From Dermatophagoides farinae (taxonomy: Eukaryota; Arthropoda; Arachnida; Sarcoptiformes; Pyroglyphidae), in contig NC_134678.1 of assembly GCF_024713945.1 (NCBI RefSeq), positions 1,426,001 to 1,490,000 on the forward strand: DNA of 64,000 nucleotides, given 5' to 3'. Both the position numbers and the translations under genes were made by a program. Numbering within the stretch: the stretch's first letter is position 1; each line of letters opens with the position of its first letter. Under the pieces are notes generated by a model, which searched no databases, had not been told where the DNA came from, and saw only the letters and a list, made by a program, of their open reading frames with translations. This document shows, piece by piece, positions 23,643 through 36,400 of the stretch.

Positions 23643-24062
23643 CCGCCTGACGACATTTTTTTTCTCTCTCTCTCTATCATCAAATTCATCAATCAATCAT
23701 CGTAACTGCTAAACAAAATAATTCTTTAAGAAATTTTATTTTCCAAATTTTCAACAAATTCATTCATTCATTCATTCATTTTTTTTATTTTGGCCTATTA
23801 TATTATATATATATTATAGACATAGAGCATCATCGTCATCATCATCATTGTGTTTGAAAAAAACCCAGAATTTTCTTTTTAATAAATAAAATTTTTTTTT
23901 CTTTATTTCATCATTATTTTTAATTATAAATTCCTAAATTTATTCATTTTTTTTAAATCAAATAGTTTGTGTGTGTGTGTATATATGTTGTAGAGAATGA
24001 AATGGAATCTGTATAATTTTGTAGAATAGAATCGATGCTTTTTTTTCATTTCATTCATTTAT
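23643..24062. other. Convergent 3' flanks of SAP30 and cytochrome c
   Basis: About 420 bp with (CT)n and ATTC repeats (23757-23780), a (CAT)n tract and AATAAA at 23881-23886. No gene seen. Confidence 0.5.
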
Positions 24063-24444
24063 TCACTTTGTTGATTCTTCCAAATAGGCAATCAAATCTT
24101 CTCTATCCTGTGCTTTTTTCAGGCCAACAAATACCATTTTTGTACCGGGTATATATTTTTTCGGATTCTCCAAATATTCAAATAATGTATCATGACCCCA
24201 TGTGATTCCTGTGTGTTGATGGTGATTGATAAATTCAAAATGGATAACCCACAAAAAAAAGAATCATACCTTTTTTAATATTTGCATCGGTATATTCAAA
24301 ACCGGGTGCCTGGCCAGTTTTACGACCAATCAAACCATTTAGATTTGGACCAGTTTTATGTCCACCACCTTTTTCAACCGTATGACATTGAGCACAACGT
24401 TGAACAAAAATTTTCTTTCCTTTTTCGGCGTTTCCTCCTCCCAT
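24063..24444 (-). CDS. Cytochrome c
   Basis: Mitochondrial intermembrane-space haem protein that carries electrons from complex III to complex IV and takes part in apoptosome signalling. Exon 1 is 24270-24444 and exon 2 is 24063-24208, giving 106 residues. Visible residues: haem attachment CAQCH, His ligand in the same motif, [29 protein letters not shown] with the axial Met, and the C-terminal helix [13 protein letters not shown]. The intron splits the Gly codon of NIKKG-ITW (phase 1), the same Gly codon that is interrupted in vertebrate somatic cytochrome c genes (from memory). The reading frame is open upstream of the Met, but [11 protein letters not shown] is the conserved start. Confidence 0.97.
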
Positions 24445-25061
24445 TTTTTTTTTGTTTCGTTTCAATAAAATGAAATGTGTGATGAAATAAATATAAATCA
24501 ATTGATTAGTACCTAATAAATAAATTAAATTCTATTCAAAAAAAACGAGAAAAAAAATTAAATTAAAACAATTGAAATAATGTGTATAGAATTATGAGAA
24601 AAAAAAATCGAAACATACAAATCCGGCGCGAGGATAATGAATGAAAAATGTTCTTCAAAATCAATGAAAAAGGACATACACCATAAGCATTTTTTAGATG
24701 ATGATGATGATTATAAAATGTGAAATGTGATGTACAATGACGACACGACATAACCTAATGATTTTTTTTTTGCGTTTGCGCATCCATTACATTTCCTTCT
24801 TTTTCTGTTTGTCTTGGTTATTTCATGGCCATCCATGTTGTGTGTACTACCATTGCATTGAACCACTACTACTTTGTTTATTATTGCAATTTAACCTTTG
24901 TACGAACTTGTTCGATTTTTTTTTTTTTTTTGGTACCGTTCATAAATGATGTAATGAATTTTTTAAAATTTTATTAAACTTTTTAATAATAACTCATGAT
25001 TAATTGATTATTATATGTGATCAGAATCAATAATAATAATTATTATATTCAATTCGAGATT

Positions 25062-26648
25062 TCATGGCAACTCGGTAATTATTCGCATTGTATTTGTATA
25101 ACCGGAACCTTGACGCCAACCGGTTATCAATACAACTGAATCTCCAGCTTGAATGAAACCACGTTTTCGTCCATATTTGATGCCAAACTCGATCCTAGCA
25201 TCCATATCGTTTGTCCATTCTTCTTTACGTGGTTGAGTATAATGAATCGGTAATAATCCACGGAAAAGATGAGCCTGTTGTGTAACTTGTTGATTTCTTG
25301 AAATAGCAATTATTGGACATCTTGGTCGATATTTAGCCACTGTATATGCACTTTGTCCGCTCGATGTAATGACAATTATGGCTGATGCTTCAACTTTTAA
25401 TGATGCACAAACAGCTGCAATAGCTGTTGCTGTAGTTGCATTTGTTGGTGGTGGTGTCATATAATCAAGTTCATGGAAAAGATTTCTTGAATGTATGGCC
25501 ACTTCAGCTTCCAAACAAATACGATGCATCATTTGTACAGATTCCACTGGATAATTACCTTTAGCCGATTCTCCAGATAACATGACACAATCTGATCCAT
25601 CCAATACAGCGTTGGCTACATCCGATACTTCAGCACGTGTTGGTCGTGGTTTTTTAATCATACTTTCCAACATATGTGTTGCACAAATTACCGATTTACC
25701 GGCAATATTACATTTGGCAATCATCATCTTATGTGCTAGAAGAACTTTTTCCGGTTCAATTTCAATACCAAGATCACCACGTGCAACCATTATTCCATCA
25801 CTAACATCGATAATTTCATCAATATTCTTAACACCTTCATGATTTTCAATTTTCGATATAATCTTTATGGTTTCACCACCATGTTTTTTAAGAAAATTAC
25901 GTATAACTTTAACACCATCAGCATTTCGTATGAATGAAGCGAAAACAATATCAACATTTTGTTCAATACCAAATAGAAGATCTTTTTCATCCTTTTCGGA
26001 TAACGCTGGTAAATCTACCGATGTTCCAGGCAAATTAACACCTTTATTCGAACCAACCAAACCACCATTCTCTACTAAACATTCGAGATAATCTGTTCCT
26101 TTTTCTTTCACCATCAATGAAATAAGTCCATCATCTATGAATACTTTACTACCAATAGCCACAACGTTAACCATATTTTTGTAATCAACAAACAATATTT
26201 TCGATGATCCACGTTCACGGTAAGCATCATCCACTGTTATACGAATCATTTGATTTTTAATCAATTCCACTTCAGCAGTTGGACCATTTTCCAGTAAACC
26301 GGTACGAATTTCTGGTCCTTTCGTATCCAAAGCAATAGCAACTGGTAAAAATTGTTCATCATAATCAGCGGCAGCTATTTTCACTGCTTTACGTACATTT
26401 TCAATTAATTCACTATGAAAATCATATGTACCATGTGAGAAATTTAAACGAGCAATATTCATTCCAGAACGAATCATTTGGGCTAACGTATCGACATTTT
26501 TCGATGCTGGACCAATCGTACAGATGATACCGGTCAAACGTTCATATGGTACTTTAACATCAATATCCAATGAACTTAGATGATCAAGCATATAATTAGT
26601 ATCTTTATCTTTACGATATTTACTCTTACTTCTTTTCAAACTTGACAT
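25062..26648 (-). CDS. PyK: Pyruvate kinase
   Basis: Last step of glycolysis: phosphoenolpyruvate plus ADP to pyruvate plus ATP, in the cytosol. 528 residues in a single exon. Visible: IICTIGPAS and [11 protein letters not shown] (substrate and K+ site), [11 protein letters not shown], the B-domain, [10 protein letters not shown] with the catalytic Lys, [28 protein letters not shown] and [10 protein letters not shown], then the C-domain ending in [20 protein letters not shown]. Length and domain order are normal for animal PK. Two departures from the usual signatures are His for Gln in CATQML and Ser/Asn in the GETAKGDYP motif. The absence of introns contrasts with most neighbours. The start Met opens a basic KRSKSKYRK segment. 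Confidence 0.97.
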   Translation of the reverse strand: MSSLKRSKSKYRKDKDTNYMLDHLSSLDIDVKVPYERLTGIICTIGPASKNVDTLAQMIRSGMNIARLNFSHGTYDFHSELIENVRKAVKIAAADYDEQFLPVAIALDTKGPEIRTGLLENGPTAEVELIKNQMIRITVDDAYRERGSSKILFVDYKNMVNVVAIGSKVFIDDGLISLMVKEKGTDYLECLVENGGLVGSNKGVNLPGTSVDLPALSEKDEKDLLFGIEQNVDIVFASFIRNADGVKVIRNFLKKHGGETIKIISKIENHEGVKNIDEIIDVSDGIMVARGDLGIEIEPEKVLLAHKMMIAKCNIAGKSVICATHMLESMIKKPRPTRAEVSDVANAVLDGSDCVMLSGESAKGNYPVESVQMMHRICLEAEVAIHSRNLFHELDYMTPPPTNATTATAIAAVCASLKVEASAIIVITSSGQSAYTVAKYRPRCPIIAISRNQQVTQQAHLFRGLLPIHYTQPRKEEWTNDMDARIEFGIKYGRKRGFIQAGDSVVLITGWRQGSGYTNTMRIITELP

Positions 26649-27285
26649 GATGTTTGTTGGATGTTTGAAATTTTCACTTCAAAAGAAACAACGAAAATGA
26701 TGTTAATGATTCATCCATCCATCAATTGGCATTCATTTTTATATATATTGTCATTTAATCAAACACAGCAAATATATGATATGCCGAGTGCGTGTCAAAA
26801 GCATGATCAATTTTCATTGATTGACTTGATAGCTGATTGTAACCTTAGCAACCATGTTTTCAATCTTATCCAAATACAACAGACAGCCACATAATAATTT
26901 TGATTAATATCTGCACACTAATTTATCTTAAATTTTCTAGATCTATATACAAATTATCATCATCATCATCATCATCATCAAATGTTCAAAGATCATTATA
27001 TAACGCCCAAAAACATTGCGACTTTAAATTACACATTTCCACATTATCCATTGATTGGTTGTCATCAGAAAAAAAATGAATATATGAATATTAGTGTAAT
27101 AATTTCTGGAATAAAATTTTTTTTTTTTGAATTTTTAATTTAAAATTGCGCGCCATTTTTTATATCAATATTGAATATATATAAATACATTGTTTATGAA
27201 TAGTTTCCATATATAAAGCACGTTGTTTTTAATTGTATAAATATCAGCGCCATTGTATCGTGTGGCGGCAACCAAACGAACTATA

Positions 27286-27376
<91 letters not shown>

Positions 27377-27773
27377 GTGTCTGTGATTGTATTTCACCCA
27401 TCGATTGTTCCGAAACGATGCTCGGTTTGCTTTTTTTGTGTGTGTGTATGTAATACGATTTTCGCTCGCAATTGAATTCGATATTTTTTTCTTAACACAT
27501 TCGGTGACCATCAAAAGTATCGATATATCAATTTTGAAATTTCGTATCGTTTACTATTTACCGCGATTCTTGATTTGATTTGATTTTTTTTTTGTTTTGA
27601 TTTGATTTGACATTTTTTTCTGCATTCTTTCTACAATGATTTAAATGATCTGATGATGATTTATAATTTTTTTTTCTATTTCAAATATAGAATACTTCGA
27701 ACGAACCATTTATAACATTTGTTTGTTTTGATCATATTTCATTGTTTGTAAACAAAAACAAAAACAAAAAAAA
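26649..27773. other. Intergenic region between PyK and BED-finger gene
   Basis: No gene seen. It should contain divergent promoters for pyruvate kinase (-) and the BED-finger gene (+). The main feature is the long (CT)n tract at 27289-27374, about 400 bp upstream of the BED-finger start. A (CAT)n tract lies at 26959-26981. Confidence 0.5.
27289..27374. repeat. Long (CT)n / (GA)n microsatellite
   Basis: About 86 bp of perfect CT dinucleotide repeat, the longest simple repeat in the window. On the complementary strand this is a GAGA tract, upstream of the BED-finger gene. Reading frames across it are repeat translations, not genes. Confidence 0.95.
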
Positions 27774-28939
27774 ATGTCAGAAAGTAAAACAAAAAGTTCA
27801 CGATCACCAATTTGGCATTATTTTGAACCAGTTGATGTAAAAAATACTAAATGTCTACTTTGTCAAAGTACTTATCGTAATTCTGGTAATACTACCAATC
27901 TTATTGATCATCTAAAACGTAAACATCGTCATGAATATAATCATGTTGCTGAAATGATGAAAAATCAATCAAATAATAGCAGTAGTAATAATAATGCTAC
28001 TAATAATAATGTTAATGTTAATAATAATAACAATAGTAGCGATTCAGAGATACCGATTGCCATTGATGTTATTGATGAAAAACAAAAACAATCCGCTGAA
28101 ATTATTGAAGAACAACAGATACAATCAACAATGGATAATAATAATGTTATTATTGAACATAATAATAATGATGATAACGATAATGGTGGTGGTCTTGGTG
28201 GTGATGGCGGTAATAAGAATCAAGAAGAATTGGAAAGTGCTGAAAATATTCAAGTTGTTAGGGTAAGATTTGAGATTCATTTATGAATTTGCAATCTAAT
28301 TTTGAAAAATCTTTTTGTTTTTTCTTTCATCTATCTCAGGTTGTACCATTACCACATGCACGTTCCGAAGTATGGACCTATTTTGGTTTCGTTGCCAATG
28401 ATGATGGCCAAATAATGGATCGAACAAAAGTTGTCTGTAAAATATGTGCATCAACATTTTGTTATTCAGGAAATACAACGAATTTTTATTCACATCTAAA
28501 ATCAATGCATTCAGAGGTACAGATGCGTAATATATCATCGAAAACAGCACGTCAAATGAAAAGATCATATTCAAATTTTTTGGATGATGGCGGTGATAGT
28601 ATGGATGCTGTTGGTACATCAAATGATAGTTATTATCATCATCAAAATAATATTACTGGTATTACATTAGATGATGAACCATTACCTGATCGTAGTTTGG
28701 ATAGTATAATATTTGTTGAAGATATAACACAATGTTTATTAGATTTTCTTGTTACCGATTGTCGACCATTATGTGTATTACAAGGTAAAGGATTTCAACG
28801 TTTATTACGTCTATTAGCACCTGGTTATGTAATGCCTGATAAACAAAAATTATCCAATGCATTACGTAAACGTTATGAAGAATTACGTAAAACTGAACAT
28901 GAACCATCAACAATGGAAAAATTTGATAATCTAACCTAA
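27774..28939 (+). CDS. Double BED-finger protein, hAT-transposase-derived
   Basis: Two exons, 27774-28262 and 28340-28939, in phase, 362 residues. Two BED-type zinc fingers are present: one starts at SPIWHYFEP with CLLCQSTY and HLKRKH (residues about 11-52); the other starts at SEVWTYFGF with CKICASTF and HLKSMH. They are separated by an Asn- and Asp-rich linker. The C-terminal 70 residues (ITQCLLDFLVTDCRPLCVLQ, GFQRLLRLLAPGY and LRKRYEELR) resemble the segment that follows the BED finger in hAT transposases and ZBED/DREF proteins. The protein stops there, so the catalytic RNase H-like core and the hAT dimerisation domain are missing. This looks like a domesticated, DNA-binding remnant, probably a nuclear regulator. 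No terminal inverted repeats were noticed. Confidence 0.75.
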
Positions 28940-29373
28940 AATTTAATATGAAAAAAATCATTCATCAATATTATCATCATTTGAAAATTCATTCTTCATT
29001 TCATAATTATTGGAATTTCATGATCATTTTTTTTCACACAAAAAAAAATCAAAACAAAATGAAACATTCTTACATAATCATCTTTCTGTCATAAACATTC
29101 ATTACACACACACACACACACACACATGAATATTGGTAAAAATCCATTTGTTAAACATTTTCATTTTATTATTTTATTTTGGAATCAAGAAAAAAGAATT
29201 AAAAAGTTTGAAGAAAAATTGTTAATTTACACAATTTGAAACCTAGAAAGAGAAAGAGAATCTTGAATCTGAATTTTTTTCATTTGAATTTTTTTTTTTA
29301 TAACATCTCTTTGGATGGTATTTACAAACACAAACAAACAATCAAACAAAAATTTTTGACAGATTCTTTATAT
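28940..29373. other. Short convergent intergenic region
   Basis: 3' flanks of the BED-finger gene (+) and SDF2 (-). Holds a (CA)n tract at 29104-29126; nothing else seen. Confidence 0.5.
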
Positions 29374-30063
29374 TCATAATTCATCATGGCCAACATATTT
29401 GGTATCAAAATTATTTGGTTTAACAAAAATTCCTTCTTTTGCAATCCAATAAACAGATGAATCAGAATAAGTGCTAGCAATGATTTCCATTTGTCCTTGG
29501 ATTGGTCGTCCATATACATGACCAGATGATGATAGATACATTTCTGTATCAACATGTTTGAAACGAATATTTGAATTCAATTCCCAATGTTTACCACCAC
29601 ATAATATTTGCCAATTATCACCAGTATCACCATCACCATCTTTACCGAATGCGCTAACTTCTTGATTATGTGATAATGGTGATGGAAAATGATGTGAATG
29701 TAGATTTTTTTTCGTTTGTAAATGTGTTAATCGTATGATTGAACCACATTCGATTGGTGTACCACGTTCACATTGTTCATCGGTTTTAGCACCAATTTGC
29801 CAATAACTATTAACATCTTCTTGTTTATCAGTACCGGTAACCGATTGTTGTCCACTACCTGATCCATATTTTATATCATGTGAATGTAGTCTAATACCGG
29901 AATTTACATTCATTAATTTCAATACAGAACCACAAGTAACCGTTGTTGATGAACTACTACAATTTGTTATAAAAATATTAAAACATGTGATGATTAACAG
30001 ATGAATTGGAATGAATTTCAAACGAAAATTTTGCAAACAAAATAACGATGATGGTGATGCCAT
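29374..30063 (-). CDS. SDF2: SDF2-like MIR-domain ER protein
   Basis: Soluble endoplasmic-reticulum protein, 229 residues in one exon. It has a hydrophobic N-terminal signal sequence (IPIHLLIITCFNIFI), then three MIR repeats: CGSVLKLMNVNSGIRLHSHD with GSGSGQQSVTG, CGSIIRLTHLQTKKNLHSHH, and HWELNSNIRFKHVDTEMYLS. It ends in HDEL, an ER retrieval signal. Size and order match SDF2/SDF2L1, which work with ERdj3-type chaperones and resemble the MIR domain of protein O-mannosyltransferases. The SDF2 versus SDF2L1 assignment is not resolvable by eye. The first Met sits just ahead of the hydrophobic stretch. Confidence 0.93.
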   Translation of the reverse strand: MASPSSLFCLQNFRLKFIPIHLLIITCFNIFITNCSSSSTTVTCGSVLKLMNVNSGIRLHSHDIKYGSGSGQQSVTGTDKQEDVNSYWQIGAKTDEQCERGTPIECGSIIRLTHLQTKKNLHSHHFPSPLSHNQEVSAFGKDGDGDTGDNWQILCGGKHWELNSNIRFKHVDTEMYLSSSGHVYGRPIQGQMEIIASTYSDSSVYWIAKEGIFVKPNNFDTKYVGHDEL

Positions 30064-30325
30064 TATTGATTTGAGAGAAAAATGGGTAAAAAAGCTTCAA
30101 AATTTCAAAAATAATTAATCAGATTGAAACAATTCATTGAAATAAACGCCGATCAATTTGAAACTAACATATACACACACACACATCACACAATCGAATG
30201 ATTGCGTGTATTTTCATATGTGATGAATGAAAAATAATTTTTATTTAATAATTTTAATCATAAGATGGCGTTGACAATACTCGTTTTGCAAAAAAAAATT
30301 GCTAATAAATCGAATACAATAAATT

Positions 30326-30826
30326 TTAAAAAAAATCTAATGATTTTGGTGGTCTTATCTCTCTACCACCGATTCTTGTAATATTTGTTGCTGTTGTTGT
30401 TGTTGTTGATGATGATGAAGTTGTTGATGTTGATGAAGATGATGATGATGATGATGGTGTTGGAAAAGCTTCAAGATTCGCTAAATGAATAGCCGTTGGA
30501 CTTATTGTTTTTTTTACAACTTTTTTTGCCGTTATTGTTGCCAATGGAAAATTATCTATGGAAATAATTTGTGATTTTTCAATTTTTATATTACTAAATT
30601 GTTGTTGTTTATCTATATTCATTGTAGTTGTTGTTGGAGTTGTATTATTCGTTATGAATGCAGCCACATTTGATGATGATGATGATTGAAATGGTACTAG
30701 TGTAAAACCAGAAGAACCAGAAGCAGCAATAGTAGCAGCACCGCCATTTGAAATAGTACGACCACCAAGAATATGTGCAAAATTATTAATGTTATTTGAT
30801 GATGTTGTCGTTATTGTTCCAGGTGT
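30326..30826 (-). pseudogene. Probable KANSL3 C-terminal extension in shifted frame
   Basis: An open frame continues directly downstream of the KANSL3 stop but one base out of register. The shift can be placed at the A6 run at 30826-30831 (minus strand). The encoded stretch (for example NNINNFAHILGGRTISNGGA, SGFTLVPFQSS, SPTAIHLANLEAFPTPS and RIGGREIRPPKSLDFF) has the same Ser/Thr/Asn style as the rest of KANSL3 and no stop for about 165 codons. It is either a 1-nt sequence error, a real frameshift allele, or an undetected splice. I do not see a start codon or promoter suggesting an independent gene. Confidence 0.5.
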
Positions 30827-32740
30827 TTTTTATTATTATTATTATTTAGATTAATATTATTTATCGAATCTTTTTTAGGTGGTCGTGGTGGCCGTTTTCG
30901 TTTTGTTGATTTATCATCAGAATCATTTTCAATTTTTGTACGTTTCCTTGATGACGATGATGATGATGGTGGTCTTTTTCGATTCGTAGATGATGATGAT
31001 GATGTTCCAATAATTGGAATCGGTTGTCCATGTTCATCATGAAAGAAACGATATAATCGTGTATCTTTATTCAATGATGTTGGTGTTACATAGCAGATAT
31101 TACCATCTTCATTATAATTCGTTAGAATTGGTGATAAAAATTCATGAATTTCATCAACAATACAACGATCAACCATTGATTGTGTAAGACATTCTAAACG
31201 TTTTTTAACATTCGATACAACTAATTTATCATCGGCACCACCAACAACGATCAAATTTGTTTCCGTTCTTGTCATTCTTTCACGAAAATCTTCCATATCA
31301 TCCAATGGCGTTAGTACAGAATTTTCACCAACAACAAATTGTATTGGACATGATAATTCAAGTATTGTATCGCCTAATTCACCACGATTACCATTGATTG
31401 TTTTTAATGGAAATCCCAAACATATAACAGCAGCAATTGAACGTGGATTCTGTAATGCACAATGTACAGCAATTACTGATGCTGAATTAAATCCAATCAA
31501 TATGACCGGTCGAGATGAATAAGAATTTTTACAATTTTTAATTTTTTCATTGACAACATAACGTATATCGTTCAGGATGTCAGCAATATAATCCGTTGGT
31601 TTAGCCGGCACCGATAATGATACTAATTTTCCCATTGAACTAAGCAATGAACTCCAATATTTTAGACGTAAAGAATTTGTTTGATTTACATTTTGATTCG
31701 GTCCATTCGGTACAAGTATAAAAATTGGTTTTCGTGAAAGTTTTTTCGGTTTATAATGACTAAGTGTATTGAATAGCGGATCATTTAATGTGGGCCGATT
31801 TTTATTTTCAATTCGATCTTTAACTTGATAGAATTTTTCGATTAATGTAGGAATTTTTTGTCGTAGAATCTGTAACGATTCAATATAAACTGTTTGATAA
31901 TTTACATTCAAATGTTCAAGTATTGTTTCATGAAGCCATATAAGTAATTTTGTATTCCAAAATGTTGATGAAAATAATTCACGAAATTTTTGTGTCGTAT
32001 GATCCTGTAAATTACGTTTCAATAATACTTCATTAACATGACCTTCGAATGATAAACGTGCCATACGATCAGAATGAATAATTTTCATGGCACGTGTCCA
32101 TAGTTTATTTTTTTCATATGTCCATTTATCAGTGATGGATGAATCGATTTCAGGAACATCATCATCGATTTTGATCGGCACCGGTGGTGGCTATAAATGA
32201 TGAAATTTATAATTTTGAAATTAACGAATTTTCAATTTTTGAAAATAATTCACTTACTTTTGGTGTTAGAAATGGAATTTTTTTCATCTCATCATATGTA
32301 ACGACATCAATATCGACAATATTATCGGATTGTTGATATTTATTCGATGTTTTGGTTAGATGTCGAGGAAAATGTTTCATAAAAAGATATTTTGTTGGTT
32401 GTGCATGTATCTGTGGATCAGGATGTATATGTGGAGATTTAGCATAATTATGTTCAATCTCTTGAATTGTTGGTTTACATAATTGACCAGAAACTGTATG
32501 TAGATATTGTTGAATCTGAACACGTTGTGCACTGTCAAATGTTGCTGCTGTTGTTGTTGTTGTTGTTGTCGTCGTCGTCGTCGTCGTTGATAATGATGGT
32601 GATGATAATGATGACGCAAATTTTGAAATTTTTTCATGATTTTTTCCATTTATAACCGGTAATTCTGAAGAAATTTGATCAGAAATTTTTTTATCATTCA
32701 TTTCATTAATAAATTGTGAATCTGATTTAAACATTTTCAT
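30811..32740 (-). CDS. KANSL3: KANSL3, NSL histone acetyltransferase complex subunit 3
   Basis: Subunit of the nuclear non-specific-lethal complex, which recruits the MOF/KAT8 acetyltransferase to promoters. Exons 32258-32740 and 30811-32190 join in phase 0 across a 67-bp intron (LTPK-PPPVPIK), giving 620 residues. The central part has an alpha/beta-hydrolase-like fold: PIFILVPNGPN, VILIGFNSASVIAVHCALQ, AAVICLGFPL, PIQFVVGENS, MEDFRERM, LIVVGGADDKL and LTQSMVDRCIVDEI, all characteristic of KANSL3/Rcd1 family proteins. A Thr/Ala repeat lies in exon 1 and a basic Ser/Pro/Lys-rich tail in exon 2. The frame stops at 30811 right after an A6 run. The sequence beyond stays open in another frame to 30326, so the true C-terminus is probably longer. 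Confidence 0.9.
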
Positions 32741-33408
32741 AATTTTTTGATTGATTTATATTGATTATTATTCACACACAATTAGTCAATTTTTCTTTTT
32801 GTCACACAAGAATATGACAATATTCTTTTTTTTCGATTTATACACTACAAATTGTGTTTGTGTGTGTGTGTGTGTGCGAATGTCAGTGAACAAAAAACAG
32901 TGTATAAAAAGGGTGTAAACATTTTTTTTTGTCTGCCACCCATTTTGACAATTTCGAAATTCAATTTTTATTCTTTCGTTTGATGATTTCATATGATGAT
33001 TTTTTTGTTATGATTTTAAAAATTTCTTGATTGATTGATTATCATTATCTTATCATTTGATTAGATTGGTCACGAGTAGTTTTTCAAACAAATAGTGATA
33101 AATTTTCAATACATCCTATATGAATGGTATACGGAACAAGGTGCGATTAAAAAAAAAAAAAAAGGGGAAAAACACATTGTGTGTGTGTGATGAGCATGCT
33201 CGTAACCTAAATAAATTGAGCTCACCGAATATATGTGTGTTGTACTGTGTGCGTGTGTGTGAGCAGCCAAAATCATTTTCAAAACGTATTTGTATTTTCA
33301 TTTGTTACACATCAACATTTAGGAAATTTTAAAATTGAATTTTTTTTTTATCAATTCATTAATTAATAATAATTCCAAATTAATATAAAAATAATAGACA
33401 TTGAAAAA

Positions 33409-36400
33409 ATGACTGAAAAGAAATTCTATAACAATAATAGCAAAAGGTAGGTTTTTTGTTATTTCAATTTTTTTTGTTCCGATTTTTTTTTACTTGATAA
33501 AAATCATTTTAGCAATTTTTCGAATTCGAACGGTATGGATCGTGCATCGAATGACCGTTACAACAGTAGCAGCAGTAATGATTATCGATCTCGTGATGGT
33601 GGTAGTATCGGTTTCAATAACCATCAAAATCATTACAATAATGGTGGTGGTGGTTTTAATCGTGGCCGTGATTCATTTGCAAATCGATCTAATGGTAGTA
33701 ATGGTTTTGGTGGTGGTTATCGAAGTTTTGGAAAAGGTTTGTAGTATTTTTCGTACACAATCATTATCATTATCAACATTATTTTTCATTTTATTGTTAT
33801 AGTTCCTATTCAGGCACCACCATCAGATTTACCGGTGCATAAAAATTTCTATCGTGAAAGTCCGGCAACTAGCCAAAGATCTCAATATGAAATTAATCAA
33901 TGGCTCAGCACTAATAGTGTTACATTTCGTGGACCAAGAATTTTAAATCCCATCTTACAGTTTACTGAACTCATTGGATTACCTGATGGTGTTATGCATG
34001 CTATTATGAAACAAGGTTTCACTACACCAACCGTGATTCAATCACAAGCATGGCCATTAGGTTTAAGTGGTCGTGATGTTGTCGGTATTGCACAGACTGG
34101 TTCAGGTAAAACATTAGCATATGCATTGCCAGCATTAGTACATGTTGATGGAAATGCCCATCGTCGCAAACATGGACCAAGTGTATTGGTTTTGGCACCT
34201 ACCCGTGAATTGGCCCAACAAATCAAAGAAGTTGTCAACATGTTTCGTACACGTGCTGTTTGTGTTTTTGGTGGCGCATCAAAAGGTGGACAACGTCGTG
34301 AAATTGATCGTGTACAACCATCGATCATTATTGCTTGTCCTGGACGTTTGATTGATTTCGTTGAAGAGGGAGCAATTCAACTACATAATATCAGCTATTT
34401 AGTTTTGGATGAAGCTGATCGTATGCTTGACATGGGTTTCGAACCACAAATTCGTAAAATTGTTGATCAGATTCCAAAAAATAGACAAACACTAATGTGG
34501 TCGGCTACATGGCCAAAAGAAGTACGAAAACTTGCTGAAGATTTTCTCGTCGATTATGTTCAGGTTTGTTTCTTTAGTTTTTCTTGTTTTGTTTCATTAT
34601 TTAAAATTAATCTCGATCTTTGAATCTTAGGTCAATATTGGTTCAATTTCATTGGCAGCCAATCATAATATCACACAAATCATTGATATCTGTGAAGAAA
34701 GTGAAAAAATGAACAAATTATATAAATTATTGACACAAGTGAATGCAAACAGTCGCGATAATAAGACAATCATTTTTGCCGAAACTAAACGTAAAGTTGA
34801 TCAATTAAATCAACAAATGCGATCAGTTGGATGGTATTGTAGTGCAATTCATGGTGACAAACCACAAACCGAACGAGATTGGGCTTTGAGTGGTAAGTGT
34901 CAATATGTTTTTTTTTTTTTTTTTTGAAAAAAAATAAACTAGCCCTCTATTTCCGACTTTTTATTATTCTATAATCTAATTTGGTTGATAAAAGGTGACA
35001 ATATTGGGCAATATTAAGGCAATATTTTGTGTAGGCGTGTTTTCCAATTGAATAATTGATGAAATCATGTCAAGGATAATTTTGGTACAATTTCTAAAAT
35101 TGATTTTAAATTTTTTTTCTAGAATTTAAAAATGGCCGTATAACTATTTTGATTGCAACCGATGTGGCTGCTCGTGGACTTGGTAAGTACACACAGATAT
35201 TTTTCTTTTTTTTCGATAAACTAATAGTCAAAATCAATAATGATTAACTTTCGAGACACAAAAATTTTAAATTTTGATTCTATTTATTGACAATTTTTTT
35301 TCATTATCTGTGTTTCTTGCTTGTTTTGAAGGTTGAAAATTCTGGATCTCACGGAGAGAAGGAGGGTTTCATCATGCCAATTGTAATTTTTCCGTTGGCA
35401 AATTTGTGAAATGTCCTTTTCGCTGTTTGTTTACAAAAAAAAATTGTGTCTCTATGAGCATGAATTGTCTCTATGACAAAAATGGTCATTTATGTTTGAT
35501 GGGATTACACCATCTGGACTTGAATCTCTATAAGCTTTTTACCAGAAGTCCAGTTGTGGAAACCATGCGAACAACCTATGTCTGCATTTCAACTTCGTTG
35601 CTGTGGCTTCCCAAAAAAAAAATGATGATGATAATTGTAATCGACTCGACGACATACAAACATGGATTAATTGATTGATGAACGTCGGCGGAGGACATAG
35701 AAACTTCATTCATCGAAGTAACTCAATTTATTGATCTGTGTTCTCCAACCGCAAAAACATCAACGATATATGCCCTTTTAAAAATGGTCGTCGGGTCCAA
35801 ATAATTACCAAAACAAACAAAAAAGCCATGGCATCAATTTTGGAACAGAGATTGTTCGTTGACAGAACAGAATCCAGAATTTTCACATGCAGCCTTTGAT
35901 AACGAAAAACAAACTGATTTATCCTATTTCCGAGTTGTGCTTCCAATTGTGTACGCCATTGAGATACCTGTTGTGTTAGTTAGTTATTCATGTTATTAAG
36001 TAGACCAACCCTACATTGATCATCGTTGTGTTGTGCGTGTGTTTGTGTGTATGTTTTTGTTGTTGACACGCGAGGATGATCATCGTTATCATCATCAATT
36101 ATTGTTGCAATTTACACACCACAGCGCAATGATAAATATAAACTCGGCAATAAATGTAAATCAAGTACACAGATTTTTTTTTCTAATAATGGTACATCAT
36201 CATCATATCATCTATTTGTCACAAAAAAAATTGATGTGTACGATGTGCCATTTTGTGGAATCGATCATTTTTTGGGTGTCCAAATTTCCCAATTCAGTCA
36301 GGTGATTGTTTTCACTTATGGAAAAAAAATTATTTTTCTGGTATTTTTTTTTTCTATAATTCCCCTTATCAAATAAATATTAAAGACCCCCCTTTAACAT

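Noticed and set aside
27165-27514. SLSLSL- and RERERE-type frames
   Set aside because: Pure translation of the (CT)n microsatellite.
35406-36305. Open frames of about 90 codons inside the long helicase intron
   Set aside because: They show no helicase motif, no family signature and no in-phase splice sites; left as intron sequence.
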